Assembly (NCBI RefSeq): GCF_000828055.2
Contig: NZ_CP010523.2
Location: forward strand, 1,550,001-1,614,000
DNA: 64,000 nt
Origin: Klebsiella variicola
GTDB lineage: Bacteria; Pseudomonadota; Gammaproteobacteria; Enterobacterales; Enterobacteriaceae
Direction of reading: 5' to 3'
This document shows, piece after piece, positions 1-9,714 of this stretch. The notes under the pieces are model-generated. The model ran no database searches, had not been told where the DNA came from, and worked only from the letters and a program-made list of their open reading frames with translations. Both the position numbers and the translations under genes were made by a program. How positions within the stretch are numbered: the stretch's first letter is position 1; each line of letters begins with the position of its first letter.

Positions 1-1616
1 TCATCCTGGTGCTCCTGTGGCAGTCCGCACAGGCCGAGGTAGACCCAGCGGGTAAATTCGCTTTCGCGCAGTGCATCGCCCCAGGCGATGGGCTGAACGC
101 CCTTCCAGCGTTCATTGAGAAACGCCGAGAGCTGGGTTAATGACTGCGCGGGGGTGGTGACGTTAAAGCGCTGCAACAGTCCGGCAGCGCGGCAGGCGCA
201 GAGTTCCCCCTGGCAGGTGCCCATGCCAATCCGGGTGCGGCGGCGCAGGTCGAGGAGGGTGTTGACCGCCAGATTTTCCACCGCGTATTTCACTTCGCCA
301 GCGGTAACGGCTTCGCATTCGCAGACCAGGCTACGGTGCTGGCGGCTGTCGCCAAGCCAGGCCGGAGTGCGATCGCCGTGACGGTAGACGGCCGAGCCGC
401 GCAGCGGGGTGGGGAGGGAGATAATTTTTTGCAGGGTACTTTCCGTTGGCTCCTGTGAACCGGGCAGCGGGGTCTCGGCCGTGCTACAGGGGGTGGTGTT
501 TCCCAGCTTACGACAGACGGCGTCGGTGGCCCACTCGGCCATCAGGCGATAGGTCATCAGCTTGCCGCCGGTGATAGTAATGAAGCCTTCCATACCGTCA
601 CGCTGGGCATGGTCGAGCAGGACGATGCCGCGGCTGACGCTGCGCCCGCTGGGATCGTTATCGCTGGCCACCAGCGGGCGGACGCCGGAGTAGGCGCGGA
701 GGATCCGGGTGCGGCCCATGATCGGCGCCAGCTTTTCGCCTTCGCGCAGCAGGGTATCGACTTCCGCCGTCGTTACCCGGTTGTCGTCAATGTCGTCATA
801 AGGAATATGCATTGAGGTGGTGCCGATCAGCGAGATGGTATCCCCGGGCACCAGAATATCGGCGTCGGCCGGCTTACGGCAGCGGTTGATCACCAGGTTG
901 TTAATCCGGTGGTCGAGGATCAACAGCGATCCCTTCGCCGGGAACATGGTGATGCGCAGGTCGGCATATTCCGCAATGCGCTGCCCCCAGATCCCGGCGG
1001 CGTTAACCACCACCCCGGCGTACAGCGTGCGGGCCTGGTGAAGTTGACGGTCATATACCTGGACGCCGCAGACGCGATCGCCCTGGCGCAGCAGGCCTGT
1101 TACTTCGCAGCCGGTAAGGATCTGCGCGCCGTGTTCGCGGGCGTCGAGCATATTGGCTGCGGTGAGGCGAAACGGGTCGATGGTGCCGTCCGGGACCTGC
1201 ACTGCGCCCAGCAGCGTCGGGTTGACGGCGGGCTCCTGGCGCAGCGCGTCCTGCGGCGAGAGCGGCGTGGCCTCTATGCCAGCCTGCTGACAGGCGTCGA
1301 TAAAGGTTTGCTGCCAGGCCATGTCATCTTCAGGCAGGGTGATAAACAGCCCATTGGTCGGTTCAATGCAGTGGCGGGCGATGCGGCGCAGGATGCGGTT
1401 CTCACTGATGCATTCGCGGGCGGATTCGTTGTCGGTCACCGCATAGCGGGCGCCGCTGTGCAGCAGTCCATGATTACGGCCGGTGGCCCCGGTGGCGATA
1501 TCATGGCGCTCAATGAGCAGCGTGCGTAATCCGCGCCGGGCGCAGTCGCGGGCGATACCGGCGCCGGTTGCTCCGCCGCCGATGATAATGACCTCGCTAT
1601 CAAGACGTCCCGTCAT
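1..1616 (-). CDS. glpA: Anaerobic glycerol-3-phosphate dehydrogenase subunit A (3' end cut by window edge)
   Basis: Catalytic FAD subunit of the membrane-associated GlpABC enzyme, which oxidises sn-glycerol-3-phosphate to dihydroxyacetone phosphate and passes electrons to menaquinone in anaerobic growth. The reverse-strand translation opens with MTGRLDSEVIIIGGGATGAG, a dinucleotide-binding GGGATGAG loop near residue 14. Near the C terminus is a BFD-like [2Fe-2S] domain (LVCECEAVT, then GTCQGELCAC). About 538 codons are visible; E. coli GlpA has 542, so only a few residues are missing at the left edge. It is divergent from glpT, and glpB and glpC are expected beyond the edge. The first ATG after the intergenic region is taken as the start; it lacks a few N-terminal residues of the E. 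coli form. Confidence 0.95.
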   Translation of the reverse strand, partial: MTGRLDSEVIIIGGGATGAGIARDCARRGLRTLLIERHDIATGATGRNHGLLHSGARYAVTDNESARECISENRILRRIARHCIEPTNGLFITLPEDDMAWQQTFIDACQQAGIEATPLSPQDALRQEPAVNPTLLGAVQVPDGTIDPFRLTAANMLDAREHGAQILTGCEVTGLLRQGDRVCGVQVYDRQLHQARTLYAGVVVNAAGIWGQRIAEYADLRITMFPAKGSLLILDHRINNLVINRCRKPADADILVPGDTISLIGTTSMHIPYDDIDDNRVTTAEVDTLLREGEKLAPIMGRTRILRAYSGVRPLVASDNDPSGRSVSRGIVLLDHAQRDGMEGFITITGGKLMTYRLMAEWATDAVCRKLGNTTPCSTAETPLPGSQEPTESTLQKIISLPTPLRGSAVYRHGDRTPAWLGDSRQHRSLVCECEAVTAGEVKYAVENLAVNTLLDLRRRTRIGMGTCQGELCACRAAGLLQRFNVTTPAQSLTQLSAFLNERWKGVQPIAWGDALRESEFTRWVYLGLCGLPQEHQD

Positions 1617-1668
1617 CTTCAGCTCCTCTGCTTTCGTTTAACGCCATTTAGCCACAATTCATAAGGTT

Positions 1669-1688
1669 ATTGTTTGATTTCGAGCATA
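1669..1688. promoter_or_regulatory. Candidate GlpR operator between glpA and glpT
   Basis: The reverse strand reads ATGCTCGAAATCAAACAA (1670-1687), which fits the published degenerate GlpR operator pattern ATKYTCGWWAWCGMRMAT with two mismatches. GlpR is the glycerol-3-phosphate-responsive repressor of both divergent units in E. coli. The site lies close to the glpA start. Assignment is by motif only. Confidence 0.6.
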
Positions 1689-1759
1689 TTCGCGCGTTAT
1701 TTGAGCGTGTTATGTGATTTCGTGCTCACATTAGAACGTTTTGTCATATTTCTGTAACA

Positions 1760-1781
1760 AATTGTGCGATGTTTCACAGTA
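1760..1781. promoter_or_regulatory. Candidate CRP site upstream of glpT
   Basis: TGTGC-N6-TCACA at 1763-1778 differs from the CRP core TGTGA-N6-TCACA by one base and lies in the glpA-glpT intergenic region. Catabolite control of both glp units by CRP is established in E. coli, so the position is sensible. A second, nearby TGTGA/TCACA pair has the wrong spacing. Confidence 0.6.
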
Positions 1782-1887
1782 TCAACTCTACGTATTGCCT
1801 ACCATCGCGACCATATTTGAAGTTGGTGATTAATCTGGGATTTTGTCGTGACGTCAGTAGAAAACCGCAAGGGCCACGGAGGCTGAT

Positions 1888-3234
1888 ATGTTAAGTATTT
1901 TTAAACCCGCCGCGCATAAAGCGCGTTTGCCAGCAGCGGAGATCGACCCGCTGTATCGTCGATTACGCTGGCAGATTTTCATTGGCATCTTTTTTGGTTA
2001 TGCCGCTTACTATCTGGTTCGTAAGAACTTTGCCCTGGCGATGCCTTATCTGATTGAGCAGGGCTTCTCCCGTGGCGACCTCGGTTTCGCCCTTTCCGGC
2101 ATCTCCATCGCCTACGGATTTTCGAAATTCATCATGGGCTCGGTCTCTGACCGCTCGAATCCGCGCATTTTCCTGCCGGCCGGCTTGATCCTCGCCGCGC
2201 TGGTGATGCTGGTGATGGGCTTTGTACCGTGGGCGACTTCCAGCATCATGATCATGTTCGTATTGCTGTTTCTTTGCGGATGGTTCCAGGGGATGGGCTG
2301 GCCGCCGTGCGGCCGGACCATGGTGCACTGGTGGTCGCAGAAAGAGCGCGGTGGGATTGTCTCGGTGTGGAACTGCGCGCATAACGTCGGCGGCGGTATT
2401 CCGCCGCTGCTGTTCCTGCTGGGGATGGCGTGGTTTAACGACTGGCACGCGGCGCTGTATATGCCGGCTTTCGGCGCGATCCTGCTGGCGATTTTTGCCT
2501 TCGCGATGATGCGCGATACCCCGCAGTCCTGCGGTCTGCCGCCGATCGAAGAGTATAAAAACGACTATCCGGATGACTATAGTGAAAAGCACGAAGAAGA
2601 GCTGACGGCGAAGCAGATCTTTATGCAGTACATTCTGCCGAACAAGCTGCTGTGGTACATCGCTATCGCTAACGTCTTCGTTTATCTGCTGCGCTACGGC
2701 ATTCTCGACTGGTCGCCGACCTACCTGAAAGAGGTCAAACACTTCGCGCTCGATAAATCCTCCTGGGCCTACTTCCTCTATGAGTACGCGGGGATCCCGG
2801 GCACGCTGCTGTGCGGCTGGATGTCGGACAAAGTGTTTAAAGGCAACCGCGGCGCGACCGGCGTGTTCTTTATGACCCTGGTGACCATCGCCACTGTCGT
2901 TTACTGGCTCAATCCGCCGGGCAATCCGGGCGTCGATATGGCCTGTATGATTATTATCGGCTTCCTGATCTACGGCCCGGTGATGCTGATCGGTCTGCAT
3001 GCCCTCGAGCTGGCGCCGAAAAAAGCCGCCGGTACCGCCGCGGGCTTCACCGGCCTGTTTGGCTATCTTGGCGGTTCCGTGGCGGCGAGCGCCATCGTTG
3101 GCTACACCGTCGATTTCTTCGGCTGGGACGGCGGCTTCATGGTGATGATCGGCGGCAGCGTGCTGGCGGTTATCCTGCTGGTTATCGTGATGCTTGGCGA
3201 GCGTCGTCATCATCAACAACTGAAACAAGCCTAA
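1888..3234 (+). CDS. glpT: Glycerol-3-phosphate:phosphate antiporter GlpT
   Basis: Inner-membrane major facilitator protein exchanging external sn-glycerol-3-phosphate for internal phosphate; it is also the entry route for fosfomycin. The 448-residue product is close to E. coli GlpT (452). Arg45 in the first transmembrane segment ([10 protein letters not shown]) and a second Arg in FVYLLRYG match the two substrate-phosphate-binding arginines of the family. The product is hydrophobic throughout, with the charged central loop ([14 protein letters not shown]) separating two six-helix halves. The ATG is preceded by GGAGG. glpQ follows 9 bases later, so the two form an operon. The reading frame is intact, with no sign of the loss-of-function changes linked to fosfomycin resistance. 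Confidence 0.97.
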   Translation: MLSIFKPAAHKARLPAAEIDPLYRRLRWQIFIGIFFGYAAYYLVRKNFALAMPYLIEQGFSRGDLGFALSGISIAYGFSKFIMGSVSDRSNPRIFLPAGLILAALVMLVMGFVPWATSSIMIMFVLLFLCGWFQGMGWPPCGRTMVHWWSQKERGGIVSVWNCAHNVGGGIPPLLFLLGMAWFNDWHAALYMPAFGAILLAIFAFAMMRDTPQSCGLPPIEEYKNDYPDDYSEKHEEELTAKQIFMQYILPNKLLWYIAIANVFVYLLRYGILDWSPTYLKEVKHFALDKSSWAYFLYEYAGIPGTLLCGWMSDKVFKGNRGATGVFFMTLVTIATVVYWLNPPGNPGVDMACMIIIGFLIYGPVMLIGLHALELAPKKAAGTAAGFTGLFGYLGGSVAASAIVGYTVDFFGWDGGFMVMIGGSVLAVILLVIVMLGERRHHQQLKQA

Positions 3235-3243
3235 GGAGCGACG

Positions 3244-4314
3244 ATGAACATGAAACTCACCGCGCTAATGAGCGGCATGATTTTGGCCAGTTCGGCACTG
3301 TGCTTCAGCGCTGTCGCAGCGGAGAAAATGGTCATCGCCCACCGCGGCGCCAGCGGGTATCTGCCGGAACATACCCTGCCGGCGAAAGCGATGGCTTACG
3401 CTCAGGGGGCGGATTACCTTGAGCAAGATCTGGTGATGACCAAAGACGACCGGCTGGTGGTGTTACACGACCATTATCTCGATCGGGTGACTGACGTTGC
3501 GCAGCGTTTCCCGCAGCGGGCGCGTAAAGATGGCCGTTTCTACGCCATCGACTTTACCCTGGCCGAGATTAAGTCGTTGAAGTTTACCGAAGGTTTTGAG
3601 CCGAAAAATGGTAAGAACGTCCAAACCTATCCCGGGCGTTTCCCGATGGGCAAATCCGATTTTCGCATTCATACCTTTGAAGAAGAGATTGAGTTTGTCC
3701 AGGGGCTGAACCATTCGACGGGTAAAAATATCGGTATCTACCCGGAAATCAAAGCGCCGTGGTTCCACCATCAGGAAGGCAAAGATATTGCTGCCAGTAC
3801 CCTGAAAGTGCTGAAGGAATATGGCTACACCAGCAAGCAGGATAAGGTTTATCTGCAGTGCTTTGACGCCAACGAGCTCAAACGTATCAAAAATGAGCTG
3901 GAACCGAAGATGGGCATGGATCTCAATCTGGTGCAGCTCATCGCCTATACCGACTGGAATGAAACCCAGCAGAAACAGGCAGATGGCAAATGGGTGAACT
4001 ACAGCTACGACTGGATGTTCCAGCCGGGTGCGATGGCGCAGATTGCGCAGTACGCCGACGGTATTGGCCCGGATTACCATATGCTGGTGGCGGAAGGCTC
4101 GAAGCCGGGCGCGGTGAAGCTGACGGCGATGGTGAAAGAGGCGCATGCCAGCCATCTGCAGGTGCATCCGTACACCGTGCGTGCGGATCAGCTGCCGGAG
4201 TACGCCACTAACGTTAATCAGCTCTATGACCTGCTGTATCACCAGGCGGGCGTCGACGGCTTGTTTACCGATTTCCCGGATAAAGCGGTGCAGTTTCTGA
4301 ACGCTAAACGCTAA
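3244..4314 (+). CDS. glpQ: Periplasmic glycerophosphodiester phosphodiesterase GlpQ
   Basis: Hydrolyses deacylated phospholipid headgroup diesters in the periplasm to an alcohol and glycerol-3-phosphate, which GlpT then imports. The 356-residue product has an N-terminal signal peptide (hydrophobic core, cleavage likely near ...SAVA/AEK, residue 25). The GDPD catalytic region follows: HRGASGYLPEHT from residue 33, then ...YLEQDLVMTKDD...VVLHDHYLD. Two ATGs lie at 3244 and 3250. The first is used because AAGGAG ends about 4 bases before it, but the second also gives a complete signal peptide. It is directly downstream of glpT in the same operon. Confidence 0.96.
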   Translation: MNMKLTALMSGMILASSALCFSAVAAEKMVIAHRGASGYLPEHTLPAKAMAYAQGADYLEQDLVMTKDDRLVVLHDHYLDRVTDVAQRFPQRARKDGRFYAIDFTLAEIKSLKFTEGFEPKNGKNVQTYPGRFPMGKSDFRIHTFEEEIEFVQGLNHSTGKNIGIYPEIKAPWFHHQEGKDIAASTLKVLKEYGYTSKQDKVYLQCFDANELKRIKNELEPKMGMDLNLVQLIAYTDWNETQQKQADGKWVNYSYDWMFQPGAMAQIAQYADGIGPDYHMLVAEGSKPGAVKLTAMVKEAHASHLQVHPYTVRADQLPEYATNVNQLYDLLYHQAGVDGLFTDFPDKAVQFLNAKR

Positions 4315-4352
4315 AAAAGCCGGGTGGCGGCTACGCCTTACCCGGGCTACGG
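4313..4352. repeat. REP-like palindrome after glpQ
   Basis: The sequence GCCGGGTGGCGGCTACGCCT continuing to TACCCGGGCTACGG has the GCCGGATGGCGGC...CGCCTTACCCGGCCTAC layout of enterobacterial REP (palindromic unit) elements. It begins at the glpQ stop codon. Such elements often stabilise upstream mRNA and may end transcription here. Confidence 0.7.
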
Positions 4353-4745
4353 TCTGTGCGGCCTGCCTTTAATTTATTCACCATGCTGGCTGAAACTGCC
4401 GGTGTTGGTGGCCTCAAAATCGCTGAGACGTTCCCGGCAGGCCGGGGCAGCCCGCATGGATGCGGGCTGAGGGCCGTGATTTGCAGGGACGCTGCCTCGG
4501 CCCGACCCGAAGCCTGCAGGGATAAGTCGAAGGCACCACGAAGTGGCGATTTTGGCGGCCAGAGCCCGGGAGTACAGAGGGCGGCGGCGACTGGCCGCCC
4601 TCTGTGCGCTCCCTGCGCCACGGAAAACATATTGCATAAAAATTAACCGGGAGCGCAATATCCTCTGAAGCGACACGCGATAAACGTTTTTCTCAAGCGA
4701 AAAAGTTGCAAACCGATAACAGTATCTACGAACTGCGGTTTTGTA
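4353..4745. other. GC-rich structured intergenic element, no convincing gene
   Basis: About 390 bases separate glpQ from yfaE (tail to tail). ORFs of roughly 95-140 codons overlap on both strands, but their products are Arg/Ala/Pro-rich with no recognisable domain, so I do not call a gene. Two strong hairpins are visible: AGCCCGCA/TGCGGGCT (4449-4468) and an 11-base-pair stem ACAGAGGGCGG/CCGCCCTCTGT (4574-4605). The block from about 4430 to 4620 looks like an intergenic repeat or structured RNA. A second REP-like piece (gtaggtcaggtaagcg...ccacctga) lies at about 4743-4775. Confidence 0.5.
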
Positions 4746-4776
4746 GGTCAGGTAAGCGTAGCGCCACCTGACAAGA

Positions 4777-5031
4777 CTACATCTCGATCTCAATATCGCC
4801 TTTCGCCCGGCAGCAGCAGGGCAAAATTTCCCCCGGCTGGATAAAGGCCAGCGGCTCGGTCAGCCAGTCAACCTGGCCGGAAACCAGACGCGTGCGGCAG
4901 GAACCGCAATAGCCTTCGCGGCACTGATATTCCACATCGATATTATGCGACTCCAGCGCCGCCAGCAGGGAAGGGTGTTCATCCTGACACTCAAGGCGAG
5001 TGTCAGAGATTTTCAGGAAAATCCGCTTCAT
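4777..5031 (-). CDS. yfaE: 2Fe-2S ferredoxin YfaE, diferric-tyrosyl radical maintenance
   Basis: Small plant-type ferredoxin that supplies electrons to rebuild the diiron-tyrosyl radical cofactor of NrdB. The 84-residue product carries the CX4CX2C cluster motif (Cys37, Cys42, Cys45 in QCREGYCGSC) and a distal cysteine in PCCCRAKG (72-74). The ATG shares one base with the nrdB stop codon (TAATG), which indicates translational coupling as the third gene of nrdA-nrdB-yfaE. Confidence 0.93.
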   Translation of the reverse strand: MKRIFLKISDTRLECQDEHPSLLAALESHNIDVEYQCREGYCGSCRTRLVSGQVDWLTEPLAFIQPGEILPCCCRAKGDIEIEM

Positions 5032-6161
5032 TACAGCTGGAAGTTGCTCAGGTCGTCGGCATCGACTTCAGAATCGATCTGGCCGACGAGATACGAGCTG
5101 ACTTCCACTTCCTGCGGCGCCACCTGGACGTTATCGGAGACCAGCCAGGTGTTGATCCATGGGATTGGGTTGGAGCGGGTCTGGAATGGCAGATCAAGGC
5201 CCACTGCCTGCATGCGGATATTGGTGATGTACTCGACGTACTGGCAGAGAATATCTTTGTTCAGGCCGATCATCGAGCCGTCGCGGAACAGATAGTCCGC
5301 CCACTCTTTCTCCTGCTGCGCCGCCAGCACGAACAGGTCATAGCACTCCTGCTTGCACTCTTCGGCGATTTCCGCCATCTCCGGATCGTCGCTGCCGGAG
5401 CGCAGCAGGTTCAACATATGCTGGGTGCCGGTCAGGTGCAGCGCTTCATCGCGAGCGATCAGGCGGATAATTTTGGCGTTACCTTCCATCAGCTTGCGCT
5501 CGGCGAAAGCGAAGGAGCAGGCGAAGCTAACGTAGAAGCGGATCGCTTCCAGGGCGTTGACGCTCATCAGGCACAGATAGAGTTTCTTTTTCAGCTCGCG
5601 CAGATTCACGGTCACGGTTTTGCCGTTGACGGTGTGGGTGCCTTCGCCCAGCAGGTGCCAGTAGCTGGTCATTTCGATCAGCGAATCGTAATAGTGAGAG
5701 ATGCCTTCCGCACGTTTCTGGATCTGCTCGTTGGTCACGATATCGTCGAACACGGTCGCCGGATCGTTGACGATGTTGCGGATGATATGGGTGTAGGAGC
5801 GCGAGTGGATGGTCTCGGAGAAGGCCCAGGTTTCCACCCAGGTTTCCAGCTCCGGGATGGAGATCAGCGGCAGCAGCGCGACGTTCGGGCTGCGGCCCTG
5901 GATGGAGTCGAGCAGCGTCTGGTACTTCAGGTTGCTGATGAAAATATGTTTTTCATGTTCCGGCAGCGCCTGGTAGTCGATGCGATCGCGGGAAACGTCA
6001 ACCTCTTCCGGGCGCCAGAAGAAGGAGAGCTGCTTTTCAATCAGCTTTTCAAAGATGTCATATTTTTGCTGATCGTAGCGGGCCACGTTAACCGGCTGGC
6101 CAAAAAACATCGGTTCCAGCAGCTGATCGTTTTTCGTCTGTGAAAAAGTGGTGTATGCCAT
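5031..6161 (-). CDS. nrdB: Class Ia ribonucleotide reductase beta subunit NrdB
   Basis: Radical-generating subunit of the aerobic ribonucleotide reductase. The 376 residues equal E. coli NrdB in length. The start at 6161 ([12 protein letters not shown]) is chosen over an upstream in-frame extension that reads through the REP sequence. The diiron and tyrosyl-radical region is intact: [20 protein letters not shown] contains the radical tyrosine equivalent to E. coli Tyr122, and [17 protein letters not shown] carries metal ligands. The C-terminal tail [10 protein letters not shown] is the conserved NrdA-docking peptide. nrdA lies upstream across a REP-containing gap, and yfaE overlaps at the 3' end. 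Confidence 0.98.
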   Translation of the reverse strand: MAYTTFSQTKNDQLLEPMFFGQPVNVARYDQQKYDIFEKLIEKQLSFFWRPEEVDVSRDRIDYQALPEHEKHIFISNLKYQTLLDSIQGRSPNVALLPLISIPELETWVETWAFSETIHSRSYTHIIRNIVNDPATVFDDIVTNEQIQKRAEGISHYYDSLIEMTSYWHLLGEGTHTVNGKTVTVNLRELKKKLYLCLMSVNALEAIRFYVSFACSFAFAERKLMEGNAKIIRLIARDEALHLTGTQHMLNLLRSGSDDPEMAEIAEECKQECYDLFVLAAQQEKEWADYLFRDGSMIGLNKDILCQYVEYITNIRMQAVGLDLPFQTRSNPIPWINTWLVSDNVQVAPQEVEVSSYLVGQIDSEVDADDLSNFQL

Positions 6162-6185
6162 TGAAGTGAGTCCTGTTGAAATGTA

Positions 6186-6256
6186 TTGCCCGGCGGTACT
6201 GCATTGGCCGGGCCTACACAATCGTAGGCCGGGTAAGCATCGCGCCACCCGGCAAA
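6186..6256. repeat. REP/BIME element between nrdA and nrdB
   Basis: The gap between the two genes holds inverted palindromic units: TTGCCCGGCGG...GGCCGGGCCTAC, then GTAGGCCGGGTAAGCATCGC and GCGCCACCCGGCAA. This head-to-head pair is typical of bacterial interspersed mosaic elements. Lying inside the operon, it could affect relative nrdA and nrdB mRNA stability. Confidence 0.8.
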
Positions 6257-6262
6257 AATAAC

Positions 6263-8548
6263 TTAGATCTTACAAGCGCCGCTTTCGCAGCCGTCGTCCT
6301 GGATGGACGGGGCCAGGTCATCCTGAGCGTCTTCTGCGCCATCACGGGTGTTGTGATAGTACAGCGTTTTGACACCGAATTTATAGGCGTTGAGCAGGTC
6401 TTTGAGCAACTGCTGCATCGGCACTTTTCCGGACGGGAAGCGCGTCGGATCGTAGTTGGTGTTGGCAGAGATCGACTGGTCGATAAACTTCTGCATGATA
6501 CCCACCAGCTGCAGATAACCGTCGTTGTTCGGCATTTCCCACAGCAGCTCATAGGCGTTCTGCAGATTTTCGTAATCCGGCACCACCTGGCGCAGGATAC
6601 CGTCCTTGGACGCTTTGATACTGACGTGGCCGCGCGGCGGCTCAATGCCGTTGGTGGCGTTGGAGATCTGCGACGAGGTCTCGGACGGCATCAGTGCGGA
6701 GAGCGTGGAGTTACGCAGACCGTGGGTTTTAATGGATTCGCGCAATGCTTCCCAGTCGAAGTGCAGAGATTCGCTGACGATGCCGTCCAGGTCTTTCTTA
6801 TAGGTATCGATCGGCAGGATACCCTGCGCATAGGTGGTTTCATTGAACCACGGGCAGGCGCCCTGCTCGATAGCCAGCTCGTTGGAGGCCTTCAGCAGGT
6901 AGTACTGAATCGCTTCGAAGGTTTTGTGCGTCAGGTTGTTGGCGCTGCCGTCGGAGTAGCGTTTGCCATGCTTCGCCAGATAGTAAGCGAAGTTGATCAC
7001 GCCGATGCCCAGCGTACGACGCCCCATCGCGCCGCGTTTGGCGGCCGGGATCGGGTAATCCTGATAGTCCAGCAGTGCATCCAGGGCACGCACCGCCAGC
7101 ACCGCCAGCTCTTCCAGCTCGTCGAGGCTGTCAATCGCGCCAAGGTTGAAGGCCGACAGGGTGCACAGCGCGATTTCGCCGTTTTCGTCGTTGACGTCTT
7201 CCAGCGGTTTGGTCGGCAGGGCGATCTCCAGGCACAGGTTAGACTGACGCACCGGGGCGACTACCGGATCGAACGGGCTGTGGGTGTTGCAGTGGTCGAC
7301 GTTCTGGATGTAGATGCGGCCGGTAGAGGCGCGTTCCTGCATCATCAGCGAGAACAGCTCAACGGCTTTAATACGCTGCTTGCGAATGCTGTCGTCCTGC
7401 TCGTACTGGGTGTACAGGCGCTCAAACTCGTCCTGATCGGCAAAGAAGGCGTCATACAGGCCCGGGACATCGGAAGGGCTGAACAGGGTAATGTCGCCGC
7501 CCTTCAGCAGACGGGTGTACATCAGCTTGTTGATCTGCACCCCGTAGTCCATATGACGAACGCGGTTGGCGTCGGTACCGCGGTTGTTTTTCAGCACCAG
7601 CAGGCTTTCCACTTCCAGATGCCACATTGGGTAGAAGAGGGTCGCCGCGCCGCCGCGAACGCCGCCCTGCGAGCAGGATTTCACCGCGGTCTGGAAATGT
7701 TTGTAGAACGGAATGCAACCGGTGTGGAAGGCTTCGCCGCCGCGGATCGGGCTGCCCAGCGCGCGAATGCGCCCGGCGTTGATGCCGATCCCGGCGCGCT
7801 GGGAAACGTATTTCACAATCGCGCTGGAGGTGGCGTTGATGGAATCCAGGCTGTCGCCGCACTCGATCAGCACGCAGGAGCTGAACTGACGGGTTGGGGT
7901 GCGCACGCCGGACATGATTGGCGTCGGCAGCGAGATTTTAAAGGTCGATACCGCGTCGTAGAAACGCTTAATGTAGTCCAGACGGGTTTCGCGCGGGTAG
8001 TTCGAGAACAGACACGCGGCGACCAGAATATAGAGGAACTGTGCGCTCTCATAAATTTCGCCGGTAACGCGGTTTTGTACCAGATACTTGCCTTCCAGCT
8101 GCTTAACGGCTGCGTAGGAGAAGTTCATGTCGCGCCAGTGGTCGAGGAAACCGTCCATCTGCTGGAACTCTTCTTCCGTGTAGTCTTCCAGCAGATGATG
8201 ATCGTATTTACCCTTCTCGACCATCTTCACCACGTGATCGTAGAGCGCCGGCGGCTCAAACTGGCCGAAGGCTTTTTTACGCAAATGGAAAATCGCCAGA
8301 CGCGCGGCGAGGTACTGGTAATCCGGCGCGTCGCGGGAGATCAAATCCGCGGCGGCTTTAATAATGGTTTCGTGGATGTCCGCGGTTTTGATGCCGTCAT
8401 AGAACTGGATATGGGAGCGCAGCTCTACCTGGGAAATCGAAACGTTATTCAGTCCTTCTGCCGCCCAATCCAGTACGCGATGGATTTTGTCGAGATTGAT
8501 GCGCTCGGTGGTCCCGTCGCGCTTTGTCACCAGCAGACTCTGATTCAT
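6263..8548 (-). CDS. nrdA: Class Ia ribonucleotide reductase alpha subunit NrdA
   Basis: Catalytic and allosteric subunit that reduces ribonucleoside diphosphates to deoxyribonucleotides. The start at 8548 ([20 protein letters not shown]) gives 761 residues, the same as E. coli. An N-terminal ATP-cone ([20 protein letters not shown]) is followed by the barrel with [26 protein letters not shown] and the finger-loop region [11 protein letters not shown]. The C terminus CESGACKI holds the two redox-shuttle cysteines. The ORF extends upstream to 8701, but that stretch covers the regulatory region and is not coding. It is first gene of nrdA-nrdB-yfaE. Confidence 0.98.
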   Translation of the reverse strand: MNQSLLVTKRDGTTERINLDKIHRVLDWAAEGLNNVSISQVELRSHIQFYDGIKTADIHETIIKAAADLISRDAPDYQYLAARLAIFHLRKKAFGQFEPPALYDHVVKMVEKGKYDHHLLEDYTEEEFQQMDGFLDHWRDMNFSYAAVKQLEGKYLVQNRVTGEIYESAQFLYILVAACLFSNYPRETRLDYIKRFYDAVSTFKISLPTPIMSGVRTPTRQFSSCVLIECGDSLDSINATSSAIVKYVSQRAGIGINAGRIRALGSPIRGGEAFHTGCIPFYKHFQTAVKSCSQGGVRGGAATLFYPMWHLEVESLLVLKNNRGTDANRVRHMDYGVQINKLMYTRLLKGGDITLFSPSDVPGLYDAFFADQDEFERLYTQYEQDDSIRKQRIKAVELFSLMMQERASTGRIYIQNVDHCNTHSPFDPVVAPVRQSNLCLEIALPTKPLEDVNDENGEIALCTLSAFNLGAIDSLDELEELAVLAVRALDALLDYQDYPIPAAKRGAMGRRTLGIGVINFAYYLAKHGKRYSDGSANNLTHKTFEAIQYYLLKASNELAIEQGACPWFNETTYAQGILPIDTYKKDLDGIVSESLHFDWEALRESIKTHGLRNSTLSALMPSETSSQISNATNGIEPPRGHVSIKASKDGILRQVVPDYENLQNAYELLWEMPNNDGYLQLVGIMQKFIDQSISANTNYDPTRFPSGKVPMQQLLKDLLNAYKFGVKTLYYHNTRDGAEDAQDDLAPSIQDDGCESGACKI

Positions 8549-8586
8549 GTGGATTTTACCTGTCCGTGAAAGAAAATATCCCCCGT

Positions 8587-8595
8587 TTATCCACA
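8587..8595 (+). promoter_or_regulatory. DnaA box upstream of nrdA
   Basis: TTATCCACA is a perfect consensus DnaA box. Together with the inverted copy at 8617-8625, it lies in the nrdA promoter region, where DnaA is known to control nrdAB in E. coli, tying dNTP synthesis to replication initiation. Confidence 0.85.
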
Positions 8596-8616
8596 GAAGG
8601 CCGTTGTGACTAACTC

Positions 8617-8625
8617 TGTGGATAA
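8617..8625 (-). promoter_or_regulatory. Second, inverted DnaA box upstream of nrdA
   Basis: The reverse complement of TGTGGATAA is again the perfect box TTATCCACA, 30 bases from the first copy and in opposite orientation. Confidence 0.85.
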
Positions 8626-8672
8626 ATACTATATGTAGGGGGTTGTCGATAAAAGAAACGCTATATGGTGAG
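8624..8672. promoter_or_regulatory. Tandem NrdR-like boxes upstream of nrdA
   Basis: Two CTATATG cores occur at 8629-8635 and 8661-8667, exactly 32 bases apart. On the gene strand they read CTACATATAGTA and CACCATATAGCG, resembling the AT-rich centre of NrdR boxes (acaCwAtATaTwGtgt). NrdR boxes occur as pairs spaced about three helical turns. NrdR is the dATP/ATP-sensing repressor of ribonucleotide reductase genes. The call rests on motif and spacing. Confidence 0.65.
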
Positions 8673-8847
8673 TATTTTAGTAAGGAATCTTTTGAGTACA
8701 AGGGTTGATTTTGACGTTAAATTGAGGTTGCGGAAGGGTAATAATCCGCAAGTCCACGTCGCATAAGGCCTGGAGAAGAAGTCAATAAAACAGAAAAAAA
8801 AATGAAAATTTGATCGAGTGCTGATTTCTTCATCGGAAGAAATAATC

Positions 8848-8868
8848 ACGCGGCTTGATGCCGCGCAA
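8848..8868. terminator. Hairpin downstream of ubiG
   Basis: CGCGGCttgatGCCGCG forms a short GC-rich stem in the nrdA-ubiG gap, 3' of ubiG on its strand. The U-tract is poor, so this is a weak terminator candidate. The rest of the gap (8702-8892) is AT-rich with no gene; E. coli carries yfaL here. Confidence 0.35.
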
Positions 8869-8892
8869 TCATCATAAGCGCAGGTGCTGACC

Positions 8893-9621
8893 TCAGTCCT
8901 GTTTGGCGGTCGTATGCAACATATAGTTAACATCAACCCCCGGCGCTAACTTGAAGGTGTTGGTCAGCGGATTGTAATGCAGACCGATGATATGCTGCTC
9001 TTTCAGAGTAGTCTGATCTACCCAGCTCAGCAGCTCGGCCGGTTTGATAAACTTCTTCACATCATGAGTGCCCTTAGGCACCATCTTCATGACATATTCC
9101 GCACCGACCACCGCCATCAGCCAGGCCTTGCCGTTGCGGTTGATGGTGGAGAAGAAGACCTGGCCGCCGGGCTTCACCAGCCGCGCGCAGGCATGTACCA
9201 CCGACTGCGGGTCGGGCACGTGCTCCAGCATCTCCATGCAGGTCACGACGTCATACTGCTGCGGATGCTTCGCGGCATGTTCCTCAACCGTTTCCTGAAC
9301 ATAGTCCACCTGAATACCGCTCTCCAGGGCGTGCAGCTTCGCGACCTGCAGCGGTTCGGCACCCATGTCCAGTCCGGTGACCGTCGCACCTTCGCGCGCC
9401 ATGCTCTCGGCGAGAATGCCGCCGCCGCAGCCGACATCGAGGACTTTTTTACCGAACAGGCCGCCGGAGCGTTCGGCGATATAACCCAGCCGCAGCGGGT
9501 TGATGCGGTGGAGCGGTTTGAACTCGCCCTCCAGATCCCACCAGCGCGAGGCGACGGCTTCGAATTTGGCGATTTCAGCATGATCGACGTTAGGGGCTAC
9601 CGACGTTTTTTCGGCATTCAT
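8893..9621 (-). CDS. ubiG: Ubiquinone biosynthesis O-methyltransferase UbiG
   Basis: SAM-dependent methyltransferase carrying out both O-methylations in ubiquinone synthesis, acting with the membrane-associated Ubi enzymes. The 242-residue product is within two residues of E. coli UbiG. Motif I is [18 protein letters not shown] (around residue 60), followed by [13 protein letters not shown] and the conserved [26 protein letters not shown] membrane-lipid-contacting segment. It is divergent from gyrA, with about 145 bases between the starts. The ATG at 9621 is preceded by an AAAAGGAG-type ribosome site. Confidence 0.97.
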   Translation of the reverse strand: MNAEKTSVAPNVDHAEIAKFEAVASRWWDLEGEFKPLHRINPLRLGYIAERSGGLFGKKVLDVGCGGGILAESMAREGATVTGLDMGAEPLQVAKLHALESGIQVDYVQETVEEHAAKHPQQYDVVTCMEMLEHVPDPQSVVHACARLVKPGGQVFFSTINRNGKAWLMAVVGAEYVMKMVPKGTHDVKKFIKPAELLSWVDQTTLKEQHIIGLHYNPLTNTFKLAPGVDVNYMLHTTAKQD

Positions 9622-9714
9622 GGGCGCTTTTACTCCTTTTCTGTTCAGACCTGCGAGTATATCAGCAGCGCGCCATGAATAAACCGTATTGCTTTACCTC
9701 TATTAGCGCGGCTG

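Noticed and set aside
1720..1741. TGTGA/TCACA pair resembling a CRP site
   Set aside because: The half-sites are separated by 8 bases, not 6; the site at 1760-1781 fits better.
1963..3228. 421-codon reverse-strand ORF inside glpT
   Set aside because: It is an antisense shadow of glpT with His/Arg/Gln-rich low-complexity product and no domain.
4430..4620. ERIC element
   Set aside because: The central ERIC core sequences are not present, so the structured element is something else.
4374..4793. 139-codon ORF and its partners on both strands near 4.4 kb
   Set aside because: No ribosome site, Arg/Ser-rich composition, and coverage of hairpin sequences make coding unlikely.
6176..8569. 797-codon forward ORF across nrdA
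   Set aside because: Pure antisense shadow of a strongly conserved gene; the product resembles no family.
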